A stretch of DNA of 64,000 bases, from the NCBI RefSeq assembly GCF_030272615.1, contig NC_081410.1, positions 186,353,619 through 186,417,618 of the forward strand, written 5' to 3'. The notes below the pieces were generated by a model. The model saw only the letters and a list, made by a program, of their open reading frames with translations, was not told the DNA's origin and ran no database searches. Below are positions 1 through 10,667 of the stretch, piece by piece (the first letter of the stretch is position 1; each line of letters begins with the position of its first letter). The position numbers and the translations under genes were made by a program. The DNA comes from Cryptomeria japonica (Eukaryota > Streptophyta > Pinopsida > Cupressales > Cupressaceae).

Positions 1-575
1 AACTTCACATCCATCTGGTATACCTTAAATCCCTTGAATGCTACAAATGCAAGTAGCATTCGGACACCTTCCAGTCTAGCCATAGGAGCAAAGGTTTCTC
101 CATAGTCTTCTCCCTCTTCCTCAGTGTATCCCTTTCATACAAGTCTTGCCTTGTTTCTTACAACTGTGCCTTCTTCATTTAGCTTATTCTTGAAAACCCA
201 TTTGGTACCTATGACATTCTTATGTTCTGGTCTAGGTACCAAGGACCATGTTGCATTCTTTTCTATCTCGTCTAGCTCCTCTTCCATTTCCTTAATCTAG
301 TCTTCATCTATAAGTTCTTCTCTGGAAGTCTTGGGCTCCAATTCAGAAATCATGCAAGAGTTTTCTTTCACCTTTCTTCTTGTGAGTATCCTTGCATCTT
401 TATCTCCTATGATCTTCTTTGGATCATGATGTAGTTTCACATATCTAGGAATGACTCTAGCTGGTTTTGCTTGCTTGTCCTCTTCTTCTTCACTTACTTC
501 TTCTTCTTCACCTACTGCAGCTTCTACCAGTATAGGAACACTGAGATCTTTGTTTGTTTGTTTCTTAACAGGTTC
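1..575 (-). pseudogene. A: linker and N-terminal part of copia reverse transcriptase, cut by the window edge
   Basis: The minus-strand translation gives an acidic linker, then the conserved entry into copia RT (a WSLVPRP-like stretch, [15 protein letters not shown], a [10 protein letters not shown]-like stretch, and YQMDVK at the window edge). RT copies element RNA into DNA in cytoplasmic particles. At least two in-frame stops are visible, after NKARLV and in the linker, so the copy is dead. The homologous region of S (19513-20325) aligns closely, which supports the call. The catalytic FVDD part lies outside the window. Confidence 0.85.
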
Positions 576-1040
576 CTAGAGGGCTACACCCGGTTCATCT
601 TCCACTTCCTCACTGCAAGTTTCCTCGGGTTCCTCAGGGGATTCATCAACCCTGACATTGATACTCTCAATAATTTGTTGTGTTCTATTGTTGTAGCACT
701 TGAGAGCTTTACTCTTAGTGGAATACCCCAAAAATATTCCTTCATCACATTTAGCATCAAACTTGCTCAGATACTCACCTCTCTTGATGTAACACTTACT
801 ACCAAATACTTTAAAATAACTCACAGTGGGAGTCTTCTTGGTCCAATACTCAGAAGGGGTTTTAACTCTACCTTTCTTAATAAGTACCCGGTTCATAGTA
901 TAAATGGTAGTGGTCACCGCTTCTCTCCAAAAAGTGTGAGCAACCTTTCCTTGGATCAGCATTGTTCTGGTAGCTTCAACTACAGTCATGTTTGTCCTTT
1001 CTGCTATGTCATTCTATTGTGGTGTCCTTGGGGCAGACAA
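576..1040 (-). pseudogene. A: C-terminal half of copia integrase
   Basis: In frame with the segment upstream but separated from it by stops. It contains the end of the integrase core and the C-terminal domain ([45 protein letters not shown]), which is typical copia sequence, followed by an acidic tail ending at a stop at 576. Integrase inserts element DNA into the host genome. The catalytic Glu region reads AERTNMTVVEA just upstream, where further stops occur. The same domain is recognisable in S at 18970-19500. Confidence 0.88.
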
Positions 1041-2134
1041 CTACTTCTTGATACGGCTATCTTCACAGTACTTGTTGAATTCATCATAAGTGAATTCATC
1101 TCCTTGATCAGTTCTTAGGCATTTTATCTTTTGACCACTTTCCTTCTCTACTAATGCTCTAAAGGCTTTGAACTTTCCAAATGCCTCAAACTTGTCTTTC
1201 AAGAATGTGACCCACATCATTCTTGAGGAGTCATCAGTAACAATCATGAAATACCTATCTCCCTGAATACTTCTAGTTTTCATAGAACCACACAAATCAG
1301 TATGCACAAGATCAAGTAAGTTTTCTGCTGAAAAATACTTACCTTTGAAAGTTGAGGAAGACATCTTCCCAAGTTGACATTCTCTACATAAAGCATTCTC
1401 TAGTTTGTTCAGCAAAGGCAATCCTCTTACTGCCTTGATCTTACTCGCCTTTACAATATTATCAAAGTTCATATGACAAAGTCTTCTATGCCATATCCAA
1501 CTTTCATCAAACTTCACCATCAGACACCGACTTATCTTGGCATTCAAGTGAAACAAGTTACCTCTGGTCTGCTTACCGGTGGCAATAAGTTCACCACTCT
1601 TTCCAATTATACTGCAGACTCCACCTTTTAACTCCAGAACGATTCCTTTATCATTTAGTTGAGCAACACTCAACAGGTTATGCTTAAGACCTTCTACCCA
1701 GTAGACACCATCCGCACTACTTTTTCCATTCAGTGAGATGGATCCTTTTCCTTTTATCAAGCATCGTGCATTAGTGCCAAAGATGACAACACCTCCATCA
1801 TATTCTTCTAGAGACAGAAACTTTCTCAGATCACCAATCATGTGGTGAGAACAACCACTATCAATAATCCACTCATTAGAGTTGTCAATGCGAGAGACAA
1901 GTACTTTCTTGTCAGACACTTCTTCATTTACAGCTACAAACACTATGTCCTCATTCTCTTCATTCTCAGATTCTTCATCAGTAACACCTTCATCCATGGC
2001 AACAAGACAATTTTTTTTATTTCCTCCTTTATACTTTCTAAACCTCTTCGATTTATCCTTATTGTCATTGTTAAGATAGTTAACAGCTATATGTCCTATC
2101 TTATTGCATGAAAAACATTTTAAAGGAATCTTAC
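1041..2134 (-). pseudogene. A: zinc knuckle, protease, GAG-pre-integrase and integrase N-terminal core
   Basis: This open frame runs from the T insertion site to a stop at 1041. In order it holds a CCHC knuckle CFSCNKIGHIAVNY, whose last Cys is Tyr; the aspartic protease site WIIDSGCSHHM; GAG-pre-integrase (IWHRRLCHMNF, then CRECQLGK); and the start of the integrase core (HTDLCGSMKTRS, CLRTDQGDEF). The protease processes the polyprotein. The knuckle normally packages RNA and here lacks a zinc ligand. T inserted between gag and the knuckle, and deleting T with one CTTAC restores the reading frame into 7009-7785. The terminating TAG replaces what should be Gln. Confidence 0.93.
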
Positions 2135-2494
2135 TGTTAGGGTTTCAAGCAGATCCGAAGCAAATATGAACTAACAATTATATGCAGATTTAAATACAAA
2201 ATATAAAGAAATAAAACAGGACACAGATAACACAGAGATTTAACGTGGTTCACCCAGAATGGGTTACGTCCACCGTACACAGCTGTCCAATCTTTCTTAT
2301 TATCCAGCAAAAAAAGTACATCAACCTTTCAATGCCTTAAGCATCCCAGCCGCTTATAACATGCGTTTTTAGGGCAACAAACAAAGTCGGCCTTTTTTAG
2401 GGTTTTATTACAATGTCGGTTTTCATCAACAAAAAATGGCGAGGATACGTGCTGAGTGTACAGTACTTTGTTGATCAGTCGCCACATTTCAACA
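2135..2494 (-). repeat. T 3' LTR (360 bp)
   Basis: Left LTR of T, which is the 3' LTR in element orientation. It is a direct repeat of 6579-7008 but lacks the 71-bp GC-rich block at 6884-6954. It contains the conserved copia stretch reading AACGTGGTTCACCC on the plus strand, a common U5/R-region signature. The TG and CA termini are intact. Confidence 0.95.
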
Positions 2495-2516
2495 ATCTCC
2501 CACTTGGAGACTGATA
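2495..2516 (-). other. T polypurine tract
   Basis: Just inside the 3' LTR, the minus strand reads AAGTGGGAGAT immediately before the LTR start TGTTGAAATG. This is the expected position and composition for the primer of plus-strand DNA synthesis. Confidence 0.8.
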
Positions 2517-2591
2517 CTACACGACACCACTGTACATGCAACATCCGCTAGATAAAACACTAGGACTTGACTGGTATAAATTCCACAATTA

Positions 2592-3989
2592 TCAATCAAG
2601 AAGACCAACAGAAACTGATGAAGAAATCAGCTTCTCTTGTGGAACTGCCTTTGTGAACATATCGGCAGGATTCTCACTTGTGTGAATCTTCTCAAGCCAT
2701 AACTGGCCCTCCTCCAAAATAGTCCGAATGAAGTGGTACCTGAGTTGAATGTGCTTTGTCCTTGAATGAAAAGCAGAGTTCTTCGCAAGATGAATGGCAC
2801 TCTGGCTATCAGTATACAATGGGCTATCCTCTTGTGTTTGACCCAATTCCTTAAGAAAACATTGCAACCAAATCATCTCTTTGCTGGCTTCTGTAGCAGC
2901 AACATTCTCAGCTTCAGTGGTTGAAAGTGCAACAACCTTTTGCAGCCTAGAAATCCAACTGACTGCAGTTCCCCCTATAGTAAAAACATACCCTGTAGTA
3001 CTCCTTCGTGAATCAATATCACCCGCCAGATCAGAGTCAACAAATCCACTTAGAGCAGCATTAGATCCTTTGAAACATAATGCCTTCATAGTAGTTCCTT
3101 TCAAATACCGAAGAATCCATTTCACAGCATTCCAATGTTCCATACCCGGATTACTCATAAACCTGCTCACAACTCCCAATGCATGTGCAATATCTGGCCT
3201 TGTGCATACCATTGCATACATCAGACTGCCAACAGCTGATGAATACGGGATGTTAGACATTTTATTAACCTCTTCCTGTGCCTTTGGACACATCTCCTTA
3301 GTCAATTTGAAATGACTAGCCAAAGGTGTACTAACTGTTTTTGCATCCTGCATGTTAAATCTTTTCAACACCTTCTTTATATACTCACTTTGGGACAAAT
3401 TTAAGGTTCTATTTTTCCTGTCCCGTGTAATCCTCATACCGAGAATTTGCTTAGCTGCACCCAAATCCTTCATAGCAAATGACCTGGCTAATTTCTGTTT
3501 AAGATCATTTATATGTTGCATGTTAGACCCAGCAACAAGCATATCATCAACATAAAGCAACAGGATAATATAACTGCCATTATCAAATCTCTTAAAGTAT
3601 ACACAATGATCAGAATGACATCTATGATAACCATGTTCAGCCATGAAACTATCAAATTTTAAATACCATTGTCTGGGTGCTTGCTTTAGGCCATACAGAC
3701 TTTTCTTCAACCTGCACACCAAGTTCTCCTTACCTTTGACCTCATATCCCTGTGGTTGCAACATGTAAATTTCCTCCTCCAAATCCCCATGGAGAAAAGT
3801 TGTTTTGACATCTAATTGTTCAAGATGTAAATCATCTGCAGCCACAAGACTAAGAACAGTTCTAATTGAAGTCATTTTTACAACCGGAAAAAATATTTCA
3901 TCATAATCTATACCCTTTTTCTGTGCAAAACCTTTTACCACAAGTCTGGCCCTATATCTTTTCTGACCTCCTTCCTCCTCCTTCAGCCG
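2592..3989 (-). pseudogene. T: reverse transcriptase and RNase H
   Basis: This is the C-terminal part of the single T polyprotein frame. RT motifs in order: KGFAQKKGIDYDEIF, QLDVKTTFLHGDLEEEIYM, LKKSLYGLKQAPRQWY and the active site YVDDMLVAG. RNase H follows (FVDSDLAGD, ALSTTEAE, TDSQSAIHLAKN, RTKHIQLRYHF) and ends with the copia-type ENPADMFTKAVP near residue 430. The frame runs about 450 codons to the stop at 2592, upstream of the polypurine tract. A TAG at 3990-3992 separates it from integrase. All catalytic Asp residues I can identify are present, so this part looks the least damaged. Confidence 0.95.
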
Positions 3990-5099
3990 CTAAACCCATT
4001 TGTTAGGCAAGGCTCTTTTTTCTGCAGGTAAAGGGACTAAGTCCCGAGTCTTATTTTTCATCAGGGAGTCCATCTCCTCTTTCATGCCTAGCTGCCACTG
4101 TTGTTTGGCATCCACCTGCATTGCTTCTTCATATTCTTCTGGTTCACCAGAGTCTGTTAATAAAATAGAATACAAAGAAGGAGAAAATCTTTCAGGGGGT
4201 CTACTTGTCCTCGTAGAACGTCTAACACTTGCAGGACTTTGTGGGACAATCTGTTGTTGCTGAGCATCAGGTACCTGTGGCATTTCATTTTTAGGAATCT
4301 CATCCAACACCACATATTCTTGTTTGTCCTGTTCATGCTTCTTTTCCTGCATCTGTTCTTTATACATAACCTTCTCATTGAATATAACATCTCTACTTCT
4401 AATTATTTTCTTATTTTCAAAATCCCATAAACGATAGCCATATTCATCTATCTCATATCCAATGAAGGTACATTTCTGAGATTTAGCATCAAGCTTGGTT
4501 CTGTTTTCTTTATCAACATGGACAAAAGCTTCGCAACCAAAAGTTTTTAAAAAAGAATAATTTACTTTTTTATCAGTCCATGCCTCCTCTAGAATACCAC
4601 CATCCAAAGGGGTTGAAGGTCCTCTATTTATCAAATAAACAGTAGTATGTACAGCATCTGCCAAAAAATGTAAGGGCAATCCAGCATGCAATCTCATGCT
4701 CCTCGCACGTTCCATGATGGTCCTATTCATTCTCTCTGACACACCATTTTCCTGTGGAGTTCCTGGAACTGTCTTCTGCTTTCGAATCCCATTTAAGGAA
4801 CAGTAATCTTCAAATGCTTTGCTGCAATACTCACCTCCATTATCCGATCTGAGACACTTCAACTTTTTTCCTGTCTCATTCTCAACCAAAGCTTTCCATT
4901 TCTTAAAAGTTTCAAAAATATCTTATTTTTGTTTTAGGAAATATACCCATGTTTTTTTGGTTGAGTCATCAATAAAAATAACATAATAACAGGAGCCACC
5001 AAGAGATGATACCTGAGCCGGTCCGGATACATTTGAATGTACAAGCTCTAACTTCTCACTCTTCTTCTCTTTCCCAACCTTGAGAAATCTGACTCTTTT
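3990..5099 (-). pseudogene. T: copia integrase
   Basis: In the same frame as RT. The core shows an [10 protein letters not shown]-like first-Asp region in which the expected Asp appears to be Asn, then LKCLRSDNGGEY with the second Asp, and QENGVSERMNRTIMERAR with the Glu. Next come the C-terminal domain (CTFIGYEIDEYGYRLW) and a Gln/Pro-rich linker. In-frame stops are TAA at 4923-4925 and TAG at 3990-3992. Integrase would insert T cDNA. The upstream boundary is the TAG at 5100-5102 that follows GAG-pre-integrase. Confidence 0.93.
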
Positions 5100-6518
5100 C
5101 TATTTACCATAAACACAGTTTTCACAGAACTCTAAATCAATCTTCTTTAGTCCTAGCAATAGATTTTTGGAGTGAAAGATTTTCATCCCTTTCTCACTCA
5201 TGTGCCCAAGCCTATGGTGCCACATTATCGAATCTGTTCTTGCAACATTTATTATTGTTGTCCCTGCAGTAACTTTATCTGTAGCAGCTAAGGTAGAGTA
5301 AGTGTTACCAGTACACAGATATAATGTACCTACCTTCGCACCTTTAGCTACTACTAATGATCCTTTAGTGACCTTCCACATACTGTCTGAGAAGGTAACT
5401 ATGCAACCTTCACTACCTAGTTGCCCTACAGAAATTAAATTTCTTCTTAAATTAGGAACATGTCTTACCTCTTGCAGAAACCAGTCATTACCATTCTGCA
5501 ACTTGATCTTTATCTTTCCTTTTCTAACAATTTGATAGAGCTCATCATCACCCAAATATACCTGTCCAAAATCACCTTGAACATAATCTAGAAAATATTT
5601 TCTATGGGGTGTAGCATGAAATGAAGCCCCATAATCTATTACCCAGGAATAATTAACATTATCCAAACATAAGATTAAAGCATCTTGTAAAGTATTACTT
5701 GCAATATTAGCTTCCTTACTGTCATTTTCATTTTTGTCTCCTTCTTTGTTTTTCTGAGACCAACAGTCTTTCTTTAGATGACCAGGCTTTCCGTAGTACC
5801 AGCAATCTTTCTTTCCTCTAGATTGAGAGCGTCCTTTCTTTGACTTCCCTCGTGACTTCTCATTCCCAGGGCCTTTTCCTCTTTCCTTTGATCTTCCTCT
5901 GTTCTCCACATTCAAAACACTACCCGATGATGTTGGAGTCTCACTTGTGCTTTTCTTTCGCATTTTCTCACTTAGGATAACACCAACAATATCATCAAAT
6001 ACCAAAGTATTTTTACCAGAGACAGAGTTACTTACAGCCATAACCAATCTATTCCAGCTTTCTGGCAAAGAACATAAAATCAAGAGAGCCCTAACCTCTT
6101 CTGCAAAGGTAATTTTTACCGAAGACAATTGACTGGTAATTGTATTAAATTCATTTAAGTGCTCTGCTACAGATCCTCCCTCACTCATTTTCAAATTAAA
6201 CAAACACTTCATAAGAAATACCTTATTCAAAGCCGAGGGTTTCTCATACAGCTTAGCCAATGTTGCCATCAAATCTACAGTCATTTTTGCTTTTGTTATA
6301 TTGAATGCTATAGATGACGCAAGGCACAATCGAATGGATCCTAGTGCCTTTCTATCTAAAATGTCTCACTCTTCATCTGATATTGTGGTCGGTTTCTTTG
6401 CCTTTCCTTCCAATGGCCACCACAAATCCTTTTGATATAGGTAATCTTCCATCTGCATTTTCCATAACTGGTAATTCTGGCCGTTAAACTTTTCGACCTT
6501 GAATTTGGAATCCTCCAT
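5100..6518 (-). pseudogene. T: gag, zinc knuckle, protease and GAG-pre-integrase
   Basis: The start ATG is at 6516-6518, close to the PBS, giving a gag that opens MEDSKFKVEKFNGQNY, typical of copia UBN2-type gag. A TGA at 6366-6368 interrupts it, most likely a former Trp codon (EEW). Further on are the gag core, a basic region, and a knuckle CWYYGKPGHLKKDC whose second Cys is Tyr. The protease site reads WVIDYGAS where DSGAS is expected. GAG-pre-integrase follows (MWHHRLGHMSEKG, CENCVYGK). Loss of a zinc ligand and of the residue after the catalytic Asp shows decay beyond the nonsense codons. There is no frameshift: the whole 1309-codon frame 2592-6518 is in register. Confidence 0.94.
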
Positions 6519-6565
6519 TGCTCCCACTCAAATCTGAAAGTCCTGCCAATTTACAGAAAACCTCA

Positions 6566-6576
6566 CTCTAATACCA
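6566..6576 (-). other. T primer-binding site
   Basis: The minus strand reads TGGTATTAGAG two bases inside the 5' LTR. It resembles the common copia PBS TGGTATCAGAGC, complementary to initiator tRNA-Met, with one transition. Confidence 0.85.
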
Positions 6577-6578
6577 AT

Positions 6579-7008
6579 TGTTAGGGTTTCAAGTAGATCT
6601 GAAGCAAATATGAACTAACAATTATATGCAGATTTAAATACAAAAGATAAAGAAATAAAATAGGACACAGATAACACAGAGATTTAACGTGGTTCACCCA
6701 GAATGGGTTACGTCCACCATACACAGCCGTCCAATCTTTCTTATTATCCAGCAAAAAAAGTACATCAACCTTTCAATGCCTTAAGCATCCCAGCCGCTTA
6801 TAACATGTGTTTTTAGAGCAACAAACAAAGTCGGCCTTTTTTAGGGTTTTATTACAACGTCTGTTTTCATCAAAAAAAATGGCAAAAAAAAATTTCTCGG
6901 GGGCTGCCGCCCCCGAACCCCTACCCGGGGCCCGGCCCGACCTCGGACCCCGACAAGGATATGTGCTAAGTGTACAGTACTTTGTTGATCAATCGCCACA
7001 TTTCAACA
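6579..7008 (-). repeat. T 5' LTR (430 bp) with a GC-rich hairpin block
   Basis: Direct repeat of 2135-2494. Positions 6884-6954 have no counterpart in the other LTR. They contain a short A-tract followed by a very GC-rich stretch whose 6898-6915 segment folds into a 7-bp stem (CGGGGGC/GCCCCCG). The flanking LTR sequence aligns well on both sides. Confidence 0.93.
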
Positions 7009-7785
7009 CTTACCTCTATATTTTTCAGTGCCTTTTAGAAGTCTCTTGGCAAGAAGAGCTTCAAACTCCATCAGAATCTCTTCATCATCCATACCTCTTC
7101 TTTGCATGGATTCATAACTGGTACTTACTTCTTTTCCTTTTCTGGTTGGTGCAACAGATGCTCTGAAAGCTGACTCAGTCTTTTGATCATTGTCATCATA
7201 GCTATTCAGCTCGTATGCAGTCAACTTTGCAATGATAGAGTCTAAGGATACCTTGGTTTTGTCAATAGACCTTAGTTCCTGAATAGCAGCAACTCTGATT
7301 GCATAGACCGGTAATAATGATCTCAAAACTTTACTGACAATGGTGGCATCATTAATTGTTCCACCAGTGATCTTGATATCTCCAACAACAGTCTTGATCC
7401 TTATGCCATATTCTTGAATGGTTTCACCTTCAACCATCCTCATGTCTTCAAATTTTCCTCTAAGGCTCTCTTCCTTAGCTTGCTTGACATGCTCATCACC
7501 ACCATAAATAGTTTCCAAAGTGTCCCATACATCCTTAGGAGTGTCTTTATCTTGTACATCAATGAACTCAATATCAGACAAACTACTAATAAGAGCTTCC
7601 ATAACTTGCCCATTTTCTTGAATCTCTCTTTTTTGATCATCGGTTAAAGTGCTAGTGGGAATTACATAGACATTATCAATATAGCTCCAGTGTTGAGCAC
7701 CCAAACTCTTGATATAGATCTTCGTTATTTCCTTCCATATTTTGAAGTTATCTCTATTGAACTGAGGACCTTCCCTCTTCATCAT
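7009..7785 (-). pseudogene. A: gag N-terminal and core region
   Basis: Continuous open frame of about 259 codons from the ATG at 7785 (MMKREGPQFNRDNFKIW) to the T insertion site. It has the copia gag signature: FNRDNFKIW near the N-terminus, then DVWDTLETIYGG, AKEESLRGKFEDMRM, YGIRIKTVVGDI and KVLRSLLPVYAIRV. Gag forms the virus-like particle and binds RNA. No stop occurs in this part, unlike the S copy, which has two. The frame continues at 2134 across T into the knuckle and protease. The start lies about 60 nt downstream of the PBS, and the S homologue starts at 10668. Confidence 0.93.
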
Positions 7786-7842
7786 TAAGGCAGGATCTTT
7801 TTCCTCAAGCGGTTAAGATTATATCACCGAGGACCTGGAGTA

Positions 7843-7854
7843 GCTCTGATACCA
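7843..7854 (-). other. A primer-binding site
   Basis: The minus strand reads TGGTATCAGAGC, the usual copia PBS complementary to initiator tRNA-Met, two bases from the end of the A LTR at 7857. Confidence 0.92.
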
Positions 7855-7856
7855 AT

Positions 7857-9141
7857 TGATGAATAATGATGAACAATAGATACCCTAACTGGTACTGAGA
7901 GGGGGGGTGAATCAGTACATACAAAAACTTCTCTCTGCAACTCATCAAGTTAAAACAATCTTACCTGGTTGTCTTCATTACTGAACTTAACCATGGCAAT
8001 ACCAGTTAAACACAGTAAGACTTCAGACAATATAAACAGGTAAAACTGAATATTTCAAATACATTCAATACTTGATAACTACTTCACCCATAAACATATG
8101 CATGCGGAATATCACCAATACCATAACCATTAGCTCTACATGCATAATCACTTAAACAAAGAATACTTAATCATCACATGAAAATGCACAACTCATGACA
8201 CAGATTTTTTCACGTGGAAACCTAAATGGGAAAAACAATGGTGGGGATGAATACCCAAAAGCTTGTTTTGAACTCTTTTGAAGCTCACTCTATTAGGAGC
8301 CTAGTCTAGTTAAAGACTTTACAATAAGGTTCTACTAGGAACCGATCTTGTTAAAGATCACCTGGTTAAGGGATGGCTATATACCCTGTTAAAGGTTGAA
8401 ACCCTGTTAAACGTTACCTTGCTAGAGGATTTAAACAACTCAATAAACTTGACTCACCTGGTTAGAAGATTTATAGTAAGGCTGTTAAAGCTACCCGGCA
8501 AGGGATTTTCCTTCTGTTGAAATGGTTAGAAGACAAGAAGTAAAACTCTAATCTGATAACAGCACTATATGCTAAGGCAGATCCTTTTTAGTTCCTCTAC
8601 TCTGCAATCACACTCTACATTTTTCTCTCACTTGGTTTGGCAAGTATCTCATCACTCGGATACATACACAACTTTTGCCAACAAATTACAATAACAAATA
8701 TCATCGACCTTATAGACAACAATTAGGTCAGTAACATAAACCCTAAACCCTAATCATTTAGGTTTACAATTACAGGTGGTCCAATCTTGACTGTTCAAAC
8801 ATTTTATATAGAATGAAACAATCTCAAATAGATCACAAGTCATTCTGCATCATCCATTCTTCACTGCACATAGAAATCAGTAACCCATCACGCTTTCTTC
8901 TCATAGCGCTAAGAAAAAAGTTAATTCCTGAGGTAGACATTTAATGCAGTCGATCCTTGACATGCAAGATCCTCAAGGAAATCCTTCACGTGCACAAAAC
9001 TAACATAGAATCACAATCTCATCCTTATTTCTTAGCTAACTCATCACAGAATATCATCATTTGCATTGTACAAGCTAGATTGCCAAACCAGAAACCCTAC
9101 GACTGACACTACCAACCGGTAGTCACACTTAGTGAAACCCC
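7857..9141 (-). repeat. A 5' LTR, first part (U5-proximal 1285 bp), cut by S
   Basis: Reverse complement of most of the S LTR (9142-10593), sharing the C-tract near the LTR end, repeated ACCGGT/AACCGG words and the CATGTGGAAACCCAATTGGG-like stretch typical of copia LTRs. It stops at the ACCCC target duplication (9137-9141). The missing 166 bp, including the LTR start TGTTGGCA, lies at 22979-23144. Confidence 0.93.
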
Positions 9142-10593
9142 TGTTGGCATATGTGCAGAGTTTGATGACATGATGGGATTGTATGTTGTCATTGATGTCA
9201 ATATAGTGAAGTATGAACTGGTATATTGAAGTAAGCAAACTACCAAGTGAACCGATATGCAAAAAAGTGAAATGGTATGTTGAAGTGTGAACCGGTATAT
9301 GCAAAATTTGTATCGAGGTTTCATTTGATATGACTACTGATTGGTAGTCTTAGCTTTAGGGTTTCCTGTTGATGCATTTCAAGTCTGTTTGATTTAACTG
9401 ATGACATCCTATGATGAGTTAGCATTGAAATGAAGATTAGATCATGTTGCCATGTCAGCCTTGTGCACGTGAAGAATTTCCTTAAGGATCTTGCATGAGG
9501 AAGATTGATTCTATCTACCTTGGAAATGTGCAAAATCTTAGTAAATGGAGGAGAGCGCGTGATGGGTTATAAGCTTCTAGAAGCAGTGAAGAATGAATGA
9601 TCCAGAATGTCTTGAGATTTGTTCAAGATTGTTTTACCCCATGTAATGTGTTTAAATAGTCAGGCTTGCACCAACTGTATTTTTAATCTAAATGCTTAGG
9701 GTTTTAGGTTTTTGCCACCGACCTAATTGTTGTCTATAAGGTCGATGATGATTTTCATTTGAAGTTGTTGGCAAATGAATGTATGTGAAGTGATTCTTGC
9801 CAGATCGAAGAAGTGAGTAGAGATCTATAGAGTGTGATTGCAGATGTAAAGGAACTGAAGTGTATCTACCTTGGCATTAAATGTTGTTATCAGATCAGTG
9901 TATTACCTATTGACTTCTAACCATTTCAGCAGATGGAAAATCCCTTTACCAGGTAGCTTTAACAAGCTTTTTGTAAATCCTTTAATAGGGTGACTCAAAA
10001 TCATTGAGTTCTTCAAATCCTCTTACAAGGTAACCTTTAACAGGGTTTTAACCTCTAACCGGGTATTTAGCCATCCCTTAACCGGGTGATCCCTAACAGG
10101 ATCGGTTCCTAGCATAACCTATTGTAAAGTCTTTAACTGAACTAGGTTCCTGATAGAGAAGACTTCAGAAGAGTTCAAGAACAACTTGTGGGTATTCATC
10201 CCCACTGTGGTTTTTCCCAATTGGGTTTCCACATGAAAAATCAGTCTGTTATGTGTGATGCTTTTTCATGTGATGTTTTAGTGTTTTTTGTTAAGAAGTA
10301 ATGCAAGTTGATCCAATGGTCATTGTATTTCAGATGTATTACTTTCTTAAGCATATGGGTGAAGATGAGATGAGATATTAGGTTTTGAGAAGATCTAGAT
10401 GTTACCGGTTATGTCTTTTACAGTCATAATGTTTTTTATCGGTAGTGCCTTGATTTAGATTGGTGATATTGTTTACCAGTTAGTGAAGTCTTTGCAGTTT
10501 GAGTTGTCGATGAAATTTTTGTCTATATTGATTCACCCCCACCCCCCCCCTCTCAGTATCTATTGGGTATTTATTGTTCATCATTATTCATCA
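9142..10593 (+). repeat. S 5' LTR (1452 bp)
   Basis: Starts TGTTGGCATATG and ends in TCATCA directly before the PBS. It is a direct repeat of 21545-22973. A possible TATA-like stretch (TTTAAATAG) lies near 9650. Near the 3' end is a C-rich tract followed by TCTCAGTATC, a motif also seen near the ends of the A, E, F and C LTRs. Confidence 0.95.
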
Positions 10594-10595
10594 AT

Positions 10596-10607
10596 TGGTA
10601 TCAGAGC
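10596..10607 (+). other. S primer-binding site
   Basis: TGGTATCAGAGC begins two bases after the 5' LTR, complementary to initiator tRNA-Met as usual for copia elements. Confidence 0.93.
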
Positions 10608-10667
10608 ATCCTCTGGGTCCTCTGTATTATAAGCTTAACCGCTTGAGGAAAAGATCCTATTCTAAGG

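Larger units (their letters stand above)
2135..7008 (-). mobile_element. Element T: complete Ty1/copia retrotransposon inserted in A
   Basis: Two LTRs (2135-2494 and 6579-7008) flank one gag-pol frame, with a PBS at 6566-6576 and a polypurine tract next to the left LTR. A perfect 5-bp target duplication CTTAC lies at 2130-2134 and 7009-7013. In element orientation the LTR starts TGTTGAAATG and ends CCCTAACA. By eye the LTRs differ at roughly a dozen positions, mostly transitions, plus one 71-bp length difference. The gag and pol style suggests a Tork/Tnt1-like lineage, which I infer and have not tested. Confidence 0.96.

Noticed and set aside
471-1118. 215-codon plus-strand frame rich in Phe and Leu
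   Set aside because: Antisense shadow of the A integrase and linker; the minus strand has clear integrase motifs.
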